Shown piece by piece: positions 1 to 6,350 of a stretch of DNA of 22,828 nt. The DNA is from a virus. The stretch is from positions 1 to 22,828 of IMG/VR virus record IMGVR_UViG_3300044568_000450; one strand, given 5' to 3'. Both the position numbers and the translations under genes were made by a program. Within the stretch, counting starts at the first letter, position 1. The number at the start of each line of letters is the position of its first letter. The notes beneath the pieces were generated by a model. The model worked only from the letters and a program-made list of their open reading frames with translations, was not told where the DNA came from and made no database searches.

Positions 1-1
1 A

Positions 2-829
2 GCTGCAGACGTACTAGTGCTTGCTGGGGATATCTGTGTGGCTCGTGATATTGAACTTATGACTGCTAACTTGCACAGCCAACGAGTACGTGCTGAACGT
101 TATCTTGCGTTCTTTGCGCAGGTCTGCAAAGAGTTTCCTAAGGTTGTTTATGTAATGGGCAACCACGAACACTATCACGGTGACTTTGCCTACACATATG
201 GTATTCTTAAACGGGCTACTGCACACCTAACTAACTTTTACCTGTTAGAAAAAGAAACATTAGTCGTAGATGATATTACTATCATTGGTGCTACTGTTTG
301 GACTGACATGAACGACAACGATCCTACTACCTTACATGCTATGCCTAGTATGATGAATGACTTCCATGGTGTAGACAATAGCCTACGTATGATTAGCCGT
401 ACTGTACCATTGTATGATGATGGCGAGTATAATGTTGATCGTAAGATTACTGGCTACAAGCAGAAAGAAACACCTAGTAAGTTTAGCCCAGAAGATGCTG
501 TGGTAGATCATAATCTGGCTCTAAACTATATTAATCATGTAACAGCTGAAAAGGCCAATGACAAGTTTGTTGTAGTGTCACATCACTGCCCAAGTTTGAA
601 GAGTGTGCATGATAAGTATCGAGGTGACACAGTTATGAACGGTGGCTTTTACAGCGACCTAGATGACTTTATTGCGTATCGTCCACAGATTCGTTTGTGG
701 ATGCACGGTCATACTCATGAGGACTTTGATTATACCATTGGTACCACTCGTGTGGTATGTAACCCACGTGGTTATGTAGGTCATGAAAATCGTGCTGGTT
801 ACTTTCAATTAAAGTACATTGACCTATGA
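2..829 (+). CDS. Calcineurin-like metallophosphoesterase, 5' end cut by the window
   Basis: Probable metal-dependent phosphoesterase acting on a phosphodiester or phosphomonoester of unknown identity. The reading frame is open to the left edge: bases 2-31 read AADVLVLAGD, the family's first metal-binding block (GD), so the GTG at 17 is internal and the true start lies outside the window. Further family motifs follow in order: GNHEHY (GNHE block), VVSHHCPS (metal-binding His) and MHGHTHEDFDY (GHTH block). All the usual metal ligands except those lost upstream are visible, so the enzyme looks intact. The TGA stop overlaps the next ATG as ATGA, so the downstream small gene is translationally coupled. 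Substrate unknown; cytoplasmic, with no signal peptide in the visible part. Confidence 0.88.
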   Translation, partial: AADVLVLAGDICVARDIELMTANLHSQRVRAERYLAFFAQVCKEFPKVVYVMGNHEHYHGDFAYTYGILKRATAHLTNFYLLEKETLVVDDITIIGATVWTDMNDNDPTTLHAMPSMMNDFHGVDNSLRMISRTVPLYDDGEYNVDRKITGYKQKETPSKFSPEDAVVDHNLALNYINHVTAEKANDKFVVVSHHCPSLKSVHDKYRGDTVMNGGFYSDLDDFIAYRPQIRLWMHGHTHEDFDYTIGTTRVVCNPRGYVGHENRAGYFQLKYIDL

Positions 830-1080
830 AGGCCATAATACTTGATCGAGACTATTGGCATAAGAAGTTATGGCCTCAGCTCATTGCAGACAACGGTGAA
901 GCAGTGCGTATATCCTGGGTGTGTAAAAAGCGCCTAGGATTTACTGTACGTGAGCATCGTGCGCCTATCAGCGATGACGGACATTTCTGGGATTATCAAT
1001 ACCAGATACATCTAGACTTCTACGATGAATCCATGCGCACATTCTTTTTGTTGAAGTATATGAATAATGGTTTAGAATGA
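826..1080 (+). CDS. Small phage protein with C-terminal FLLKY motif (tandem family, copy 1)
   Basis: An 84-residue protein of unknown function. The start overlaps the phosphoesterase stop as ATGA and its own stop overlaps the next start the same way, so the three small genes and the phosphoesterase form one coupled operon. The C-terminus, LDFYDESMRTFFLLKYM, resembles the ends of the next two proteins (MMFLLRWA and AFLLRWS). The three therefore look like divergent paralogues sharing a short beta-strand then helix ending in F-L-L-[RK]-[WY]. No catalytic motif, signal peptide or membrane segment is visible. That the gene is real is supported by the overlaps and shared motif; its role is unknown. 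Confidence 0.72.
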   Translation: MKAIILDRDYWHKKLWPQLIADNGEAVRISWVCKKRLGFTVREHRAPISDDGHFWDYQYQIHLDFYDESMRTFFLLKYMNNGLE

Positions 1081-1286
1081 GTCATACAGCCAAAGTGCCA
1101 TATTTTTCTGTACATCGAGCCGCTGGTGAACTAGCACCACAGCACAAAGGTGGGCAGATTTGGCACAATGAGTTTGAAAAACATTTCGACTGTAAGTTTA
1201 TAGTTGAACCTTCATATGGTAACGCTTATACATTAGAGTTCGCTACAGAACAAGATGCTATGATGTTTTTATTGAGGTGGGCGTGA
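1077..1286 (+). CDS. Small phage protein with C-terminal FLLRW motif (tandem family, copy 2)
   Basis: A 69-residue protein of unknown function, overlapping the previous gene by ATGA. Its C-terminus reads LEFATEQDAMMFLLRWA, the clearest version of the motif shared by this trio: a hydrophobic strand, an E-x-D-A turn, then FLLRW at the extreme end. The N-terminal half (AKVPYFSVHRAAGELAP) has no recognisable domain. The position of the motif at the very C-terminus in all three copies suggests a conserved structural or binding element rather than a catalytic site, which is an inference. Confidence 0.7.
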   Translation: MSHTAKVPYFSVHRAAGELAPQHKGGQIWHNEFEKHFDCKFIVEPSYGNAYTLEFATEQDAMMFLLRWA

Positions 1287-1519
1287 GTATACTAGATGGA
1301 GCCAACGGGCGTAAATTTATTGTAAGTGGTCCGTTTGATCACGAGATGCCTTACTTCTATGTTGTCATAGCCGACATCACATACTGGCTGAAAAATGAGC
1401 CGGCAATATATGCTTGGATGGATGATAATCTACCTCGTGGGCGTATGCATCAAGAAGGTATGACCATAGCCTTGGAACAGGAAACAGATGTTACTGCATT
1501 TTTACTACGTTGGAGTTAG
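1283..1519 (+). CDS. Small phage protein with C-terminal FLLRW motif (tandem family, copy 3)
   Basis: About 78 residues, function unknown. Two in-frame GTG codons (1277 and 1283) could start it. I chose 1283 because it forms a GTGA overlap with the previous stop and has a GAGG Shine-Dalgarno at 1274-1277 with 5-base spacing. The end, LEQETDVTAFLLRWS, matches the trio's C-terminal motif. The stop overlaps the stop of the convergent minus-strand gene by four bases, leaving no room for a terminator between the two transcription units. Confidence 0.68.
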   Translation: MSILDGANGRKFIVSGPFDHEMPYFYVVIADITYWLKNEPAIYAWMDDNLPRGRMHQEGMTIALEQETDVTAFLLRWS

Positions 1520-1755
1520 TGCAAGGTTGCATTAGCTGGACGAGTTTCATCAACTTTCTTAACTAAAAAGTTAATAATTTCTTCTACGTTTATATCAACT
1601 TCATCTTGATCTTGCATTTCTTCTGGAAAACTAATACCTTTAAGATGTCCTGTTGATGTTATAACAAAAACAAAATCTTCCGGCTGGATATCTTCAAGAA
1701 CATCATACTCGTCTGTTTCTAGATTGTTTAGTACTTCTTCTGTAAGTTTTGGCAT
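1516..1755 (-). CDS. Small acidic hypothetical protein
   Basis: A 79-residue, acidic protein of unknown function (many D and E; central strand FVFVITSTGHLKGISF; helical C-terminus VEEIINFLVKKVDE). The ATG at 1755 is preferred over the one at 1761 because AGGGAG at 1764-1769 then sits about 7 bases upstream, against 1 base for the earlier ATG. The start lies inside the 3' end of the upstream peptidase-like gene (overlap of just over 50 bases), so it is probably translationally coupled to it. It ends convergently against the plus-strand genes. Confidence 0.6.
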   Translation of the reverse strand: MPKLTEEVLNNLETDEYDVLEDIQPEDFVFVITSTGHLKGISFPEEMQDQDEVDINVEEIINFLVKKVDETRPANATLH

Positions 1756-2392
1756 GTTCATTCTCCCTAAGATTGATTAAATTTTTCACTATCTTTTTCA
1801 TTAGACGTTTGACCACAGGATGATGCTGGCCAAATGCAGTGTGATACCCTAGCAAATCTAAACTTTTGACAGGTTCATTAGTATTTAACTGTTCCATAAT
1901 GTAGAATCTTGCGGCAATGTTTGCAGCATAGGCATCTATTTCGTCTGGACTACCTAAATATTCTTGATCTGCACGTATTTTAATATCTTTGTGCTTACTG
2001 GTATATCCTCTATTCAACATGTGTCTACGACTACGATACTGATGTTGGTGTTGATATTCATGCACCAATGCCTCAACCATTTCAATAGTAAATCTATCTG
2101 CAAAATCACCTGTGATTAGCATAGGCATGTGCTTAGGATGATTTACAATTAATCTGATTATAAACTGTTTCTTTTTGTTTTCATCGAGGTCTGGATCGTA
2201 CTCTGCGCCAATAGTAAAATCGCCCAAATCTAATAGTATGTCGTTGAAATGTACTTTAATTCTGATAGGGTGATAACGATTTAAATGTGCAGCCAATCTA
2301 CGTGCAAACTGTCGTGGGCTGATTTCTGTGTTGATTAATGTAGCTATCCAATCACTAATATATTGATATTCTAGTGTTGGATTAGCGTACAT
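1703..2392 (-). CDS. Putative zinc metallopeptidase-like protein (HExxH)
   Basis: A 229-residue protein with the zincin motif H111-E112-Y-Q-H115 (HEYQHQHQY), followed about 35 residues later by DEIDAYA at 150-156, whose Glu could be the third zinc ligand and which resembles an E-x-D-A-Y-A motif of gluzincin-like proteins. It is therefore probably a metal-dependent peptidase or a catalytic relic of one. The C-terminal 20 residues are very basic (YRRSTKQSRNRRV). There is no signal peptide, so it would act in the cytoplasm or in the virion. AGGA sits 5 bases before the ATG. It follows the large putative structural gene with a 2-base gap, suggesting a structural-protein operon and possibly a processing role, which is an inference. 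Confidence 0.66.
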   Translation of the reverse strand: MYANPTLEYQYISDWIATLINTEISPRQFARRLAAHLNRYHPIRIKVHFNDILLDLGDFTIGAEYDPDLDENKKKQFIIRLIVNHPKHMPMLITGDFADRFTIEMVEALVHEYQHQHQYRSRRHMLNRGYTSKHKDIKIRADQEYLGSPDEIDAYAANIAARFYIMEQLNTNEPVKSLDLLGYHTAFGQHHPVVKRLMKKIVKNLINLRENEHAKTYRRSTKQSRNRRV

Positions 2393-2394
2393 TT

Positions 2395-4668
2395 TTATCC
2401 TAGTGCTTTTGGGCTCTTGCCACTTGTTTGGGAATCAAACTCAGCTTTTATCTGTGGCAATATTTCTAGAACATCTGCTGAAATACCCGGATCTGATGTA
2501 AGAGATCTTTCTTTTGCTGTAGCATATAGTGTGTCGTAGTCGCCGGAATACATAACAGCATATGGCCCGTATCCCGATAATGTTGTGTAATCTCCATTCT
2601 CTAATCTCCAGAGTACATCTACTGCAGAACTTGCTACAGCCGACACTGTTACAAATGTGCCTGCACCAGGGCCAGTTTTGCGGAGAAATTGTCTAGAAAT
2701 TGTAATTGGATATTCAACTGTTGACTCTTGACCTACTGGTGGTGGTGGTGTAGTAGTAATTGGAGGTATACCGTTCTTAGCTAGCAGTTTATTATTCATA
2801 CCTTCTGCTAGGCTAGCTTTAATTGCCTCGCCTTCTGCTGTGGCAGTACTGGCTAAGTTATGTAATACATCAGCTACACCACTGCCACTACTATCTGCGC
2901 CAAATTTGTGTAGATTTTTAGCAAAACTCATAGCAGAGCCCAACACATTGGGCGCAGGACTTGTTAAATCCACACCGGTGTTTTCTACAAGACTTACAGC
3001 GCCTGCAAGAGATGAGGTTAATGCTGAAATAGCCGCACTAGCATTAGTACCTACTGTTTGAAGGAAACTTGTGATGCTAGGTCCGCCTGCTAAGTGCTGA
3101 GTAAAATCACTCATACTAGGCAATCCCATTGGTCCTGTTCCGGTGCCAGTTAATGTATCGATAGTGCTTTGATTATCGGTCACTAAACTGTTTAATGTAG
3201 GAAACTCTGCAGAATGTAGAGGTGTTTGGATTGATTGAATTTGGCTAAACAACGAACCAGCGGCACCTGCATCTGCAACCGTGCCGGCACCCATATCAGT
3301 TAAGTGTGTAGTTAATCCACTAATACCACTAGCAAGCCCAGCAGTGCCTTCTGGATCTAATTTTGTGGGATCACCCAAATCTTTAAGACTTTGTATTCCA
3401 CCGGCACCCATTGGCAGGTTTTGCCCGGGTGATAAATCTGCTCCCATAGCAGTACTAGGAACACTAAAGCCTGTATTAAATGATGCAGTTGACGCGGCAG
3501 CAGCTGTTGTTGAAGAACTACCGTCGGGGTTAGGTCCAGCATTGGCAACCAGCATGGCTCTAATACCTGCTATTTTTCCGTTCAACTCGCGTACTGCGGC
3601 GTTAGCATCAGCCATAGCGGCCTCGACGTCATTGTTTCTAAAATTAACTAAGGCTAATTTATATTCATCATCAGGCAAAGGTCTAATTTCTTTTAATGAG
3701 ATCTCATTGGCTTCTTTAAATGCGTTATTAAAATCTACGTTAGTAAATGATATAGGCCAGTTAGCTTTTAATACGTTGTAATCGTCCCAGGTTGATACAC
3801 TGTTTGTGTCCGGAAACCATTGGTTATTAATTTCATCAACTACTGCATTTAATCTATCAATAATGTTTTGTAATTTAGCCATGATGGCATCAGTAGTACT
3901 GTCACCCGATGTATCACTTGCGGCGATCTCCGGAGCAACGTCAAATTGGTCAGCCACTACACTCATGGCGCCAGGATCAGTAATTCCGTTCATCACTTCA
4001 TCAATTTTTTCTTTGTAAATAGGATTGTCTAGATCGTCCAATGGTACACCAGCCGCGGCCAATCTTCTTTTAACACCTGTAATGCCAGCTAGTTTGTTAT
4101 CCAATAAGGATTTAACCATACCTACACTACTGCCAAAGTCCTTAACATCACCACCATTATACATTGTGCCAGTTGAGGTCATTGCGGCGCCAGCTGCTGC
4201 AAGACTGCCAAAAACGTTTGTCATGCCGCGATCTGCAGCACTGCCCATATCTGTAATGCCAGCACCGAAGTCACTGTAGCTAGTATTGGCCATAAAATCA
4301 CTGGCTTTACGTAGTTCTTTAGCGTCTTTAATATGTCCATCTATCTGATTTAAGAAACTACCAAATGCCGCATGATTGGGAGTACCACCAAATCCCATAC
4401 TGCTATGAAAACTATTCATGCTAGATAGTGCAGCCGCAGCTGCTCCTTGGTTGGGATCTAAAATATTACCAGCAATACTACTCAAAGTTGCCATAGCATT
4501 AGCCACAGGTGCCGCTAATGTAAGTGCTGTACCATTTTTAATCCCTATCATCGCAGTAAACGTAGCAGGGGTTAAGGAGGCAGCGGCCTGTCCTAAAGTG
4601 TTCTTTTGGTTTTCGGATATTACTGAGCCAGCTTGGCTAGTAACTAAGCTATAGTCTTTTTCAGACAT
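2395..4668 (-). CDS. Large Ala/Gly/Ser/Thr-rich putative virion structural protein
   Basis: A 757-residue protein I do not recognise as a named T4 product. The N-terminal 250 residues and the region 390-650 are low in complexity and rich in Ala, Gly, Ser and Thr (for example AAAAALSSMNSFHSS and LTSSLAGAVS). Between them, about 270-370, lies a helical, more charged segment (DAIMAKLQNIIDRLNAVVDEINNQW and after). After a proline stretch (TTTPPPPVG, about 642-650) a compact C-terminal domain of about 100 residues begins (YPITISRQFLRKTGPGAG). No catalytic motif, signal peptide or clear transmembrane helix. Size, composition and position in a late-gene-rich region suggest a tail or virion component. 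AGGA lies 8 bases before the ATG. Confidence 0.6.
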   Translation of the reverse strand: MSEKDYSLVTSQAGSVISENQKNTLGQAAASLTPATFTAMIGIKNGTALTLAAPVANAMATLSSIAGNILDPNQGAAAAALSSMNSFHSSMGFGGTPNHAAFGSFLNQIDGHIKDAKELRKASDFMANTSYSDFGAGITDMGSAADRGMTNVFGSLAAAGAAMTSTGTMYNGGDVKDFGSSVGMVKSLLDNKLAGITGVKRRLAAAGVPLDDLDNPIYKEKIDEVMNGITDPGAMSVVADQFDVAPEIAASDTSGDSTTDAIMAKLQNIIDRLNAVVDEINNQWFPDTNSVSTWDDYNVLKANWPISFTNVDFNNAFKEANEISLKEIRPLPDDEYKLALVNFRNNDVEAAMADANAAVRELNGKIAGIRAMLVANAGPNPDGSSSTTAAAASTASFNTGFSVPSTAMGADLSPGQNLPMGAGGIQSLKDLGDPTKLDPEGTAGLASGISGLTTHLTDMGAGTVADAGAAGSLFSQIQSIQTPLHSAEFPTLNSLVTDNQSTIDTLTGTGTGPMGLPSMSDFTQHLAGGPSITSFLQTVGTNASAAISALTSSLAGAVSLVENTGVDLTSPAPNVLGSAMSFAKNLHKFGADSSGSGVADVLHNLASTATAEGEAIKASLAEGMNNKLLAKNGIPPITTTPPPPVGQESTVEYPITISRQFLRKTGPGAGTFVTVSAVASSAVDVLWRLENGDYTTLSGYGPYAVMYSGDYDTLYATAKERSLTSDPGISADVLEILPQIKAEFDSQTSGKSPKALG

Positions 4669-4677
4669 TAATTATTC

Positions 4678-4989
4678 CTAGGTAATAATACCACCAGCTG
4701 TAGCAGGCGCAATACCTGTTGTAGTTTGGATATAGTGGTTCTCTACATTTTTAACTGTAGGTGCATGTATCATTACATGGCCTTTGTCAAGAGTTATACT
4801 CTTATTTAAGTCACTTGTGAATAGACTTTGTAGCAGGCCTAATCCCTGCTGACTTGGCATTACTGTACATGGTTTACTTACTATAAAACCATTGGCATTT
4901 TCTTCAATAATTTTAGCAACAATTTCGTCGCCGTTAACTAATTTAAAACTTACCACTGTATCTTTTGCGTAACCTTGTTTCTCAAGCAT
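4678..4989 (-). CDS. Small beta-rich phage protein, possibly Sm-like
   Basis: A 103-residue protein. The N-terminal part, VSFKLVNGDEIVAKIIEEN followed by GFIVSKPCTVM, is a run of beta strands with an NGDEI turn that resembles the strand 1-2 pattern of Sm/LSm folds (loss-of-identity level; no search possible). The C-terminal part is rich in Thr, Ala and Gly. It overlaps the upstream glutaredoxin gene by 8 bases and so belongs to the nrdA-nrdB-glutaredoxin operon. Function unknown; an RNA-binding role would be speculative. Confidence 0.6.
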   Translation of the reverse strand: MLEKQGYAKDTVVSFKLVNGDEIVAKIIEENANGFIVSKPCTVMPSQQGLGLLQSLFTSDLNKSITLDKGHVMIHAPTVKNVENHYIQTTTGIAPATAGGIIT

Positions 4990-5239
4990 TTGTTGCTCCT
5001 AAGCGTTGTTGAATTTGTTCAGCAGTTAATTTTGCTAAACCTTGATATCCACCTTCTACTAACAAACGACCATTGTTGTAGATCTGTGGGGCTGTGCGGT
5101 GACCTTCATTGATCAACCATTCACGTGCTTCTGGGTCTTCATCGATTTTAATTTCTTCGTATGCAAACCCATTAGTCTTTAAGTAGTGTTTTGCTTTATC
5201 GCAAAACGGACAATTATTTTTACTATATACTGTTAACAT
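4982..5239 (-). CDS. Glutaredoxin
   Basis: An 85-residue thiol-disulfide oxidoreductase with the dithiol active site C10-P-F-C13, the cis-proline block TAPQIY and the glutathione-contact glycines EGGYQGL near the C-terminus. Length is normal for a classical glutaredoxin. It lies directly downstream of nrdB (10-base gap), so its likely job is to re-reduce the C-terminal cysteine pair of NrdA after each turnover, using host glutathione. The dithiol CPFC centre suits this role better than Fe-S cluster carriage, which is typical of monothiol CGFS glutaredoxins. Confidence 0.93.
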   Translation of the reverse strand: MLTVYSKNNCPFCDKAKHYLKTNGFAYEEIKIDEDPEAREWLINEGHRTAPQIYNNGRLLVEGGYQGLAKLTAEQIQQRLGATNA

Positions 5240-5249
5240 TTATTCTCTC

Positions 5250-6350
5250 TTATAATTCTGGTAGTTCATCGTAGTTGATGCTGTCACCCATAACACCAAT
5301 TACGTAGTTTGTACTTTCATTTTCTTGCAGGGCTGTTTGTTTCTTACTTGTATCTGTATGTTTATTAAACCAAGGAATGGGTGTGGTCTTTGGCGCTGGG
5401 CTTTGATACTTAATACCTATTTGTTTTAAGGCATCTACGGCTGTATAATCAACAAAATCCTTTAAAATATTAGCGTTTAATCCAATAACCGGACCCATTT
5501 TGAACAGATATTCGGCCCAATCTTTTTCTTCTTTGATAACGGCCAAGTACATTTGATATACTTCGGCTTCGCATTCTGCTTTAACTTCAGCAAAACGCGG
5601 ATCCTCTTTAACCACTTGATTGATCAAGAACGCTGTCCACTCCTTGTGTAGTAACTCATCTTGTAGGATCAAGCTGATAATGTTACCATTACCAATAAAG
5701 ATTTTGTTCTCTACCATAGCCAAACTTGTAGCAAATGATACCATAAAGCGGAATGCCTCTAGGCCATAACTAGCATGTAGAGCTAGCCAAATAGCTTTGA
5801 TGTGATCACGTTCGTCGATCTTCTCACCCATCTCTTTACGACAGTTTATTTGATGTAATGCATCATAATAATTACCAATGTTACTAGCCATGCTGACAAT
5901 CTCCTGTGTATCATGGATAGTGTTGAATACGTCTTTAGGCACGTTGTAGATGTTACGGATAATATGACTATAGCTCTTACTGTGAATGTTAGTTTCGAAG
6001 AAACTCCAATTACTGATAAGTGCTTCTAATTCTGGAATACTCACAACAGGACCAAACACTTGATTAGGTGCGCGACCTTGAAGGCTATCTAATGCTGTTT
6101 GACGCAACAGGTTGCTGGTAAAGATATGTTTAACAGCATCGCTGGCATCTTTGAAGTCTTGACTGTCTTTAGTTAAACTGACTTCTTCAGGTTGCCAAAA
6201 GAAGCCACGTGCCGTTTGTTCAAAGTTGGCAACTTTGTTATATTTGACTTCTTCAAAGCGTTGGATAGTCACAGGACCCGCTGGGTCAAGGAACATCTTA
6301 CGATGTAGATAGTCTGTTTTGGTACTTAAATTGTATTGTTCTTTTGACAT
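5250..6350 (-). CDS. nrdB: Ribonucleotide reductase class Ia, small (radical-generating) subunit
   Basis: A 366-residue diiron-tyrosyl radical subunit. Ligands seen by alignment to memory of E. coli NrdB: D88 (ALDSLQGR), E119, H123, E198 (YGLEAFRF), E232 and H235 (DELLH); the radical tyrosine is Y127 (SKSYSHII). The C-terminal tail GVMGDSINYDELPEL is the NrdA-docking peptide. Oddity: the first Glu-His ligand pair is spaced ETNIH (E-x-x-x-H) where E. coli and T4 have ETIH (E-x-x-H), a one-residue insertion that is real at the DNA level in this sequence. The start codon overlaps the nrdA stop by one base, giving TAATG, so synthesis of the two subunits is coupled. Confidence 0.96.
   Translation of the reverse strand: MSKEQYNLSTKTDYLHRKMFLDPAGPVTIQRFEEVKYNKVANFEQTARGFFWQPEEVSLTKDSQDFKDASDAVKHIFTSNLLRQTALDSLQGRAPNQVFGPVVSIPELEALISNWSFFETNIHSKSYSHIIRNIYNVPKDVFNTIHDTQEIVSMASNIGNYYDALHQINCRKEMGEKIDERDHIKAIWLALHASYGLEAFRFMVSFATSLAMVENKIFIGNGNIISLILQDELLHKEWTAFLINQVVKEDPRFAEVKAECEAEVYQMYLAVIKEEKDWAEYLFKMGPVIGLNANILKDFVDYTAVDALKQIGIKYQSPAPKTTPIPWFNKHTDTSKKQTALQENESTNYVIGVMGDSINYDELPEL

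Noticed and set aside
17-829. Taking the GTG at 17 as the start of the phosphoesterase
   Set aside because: The frame is open to the left edge and encodes ADVLVLAGD, a conserved part of the family, before the GTG. The start must lie outside the window.
2840-4654. Several plus-strand frames of 70-166 residues opposite the 757-aa gene
   Set aside because: They are antisense shadows of a long Ala/Gly/Ser-rich gene: high Pro/Ala/Leu content, no spacing or Shine-Dalgarno pattern, no recognisable domain.
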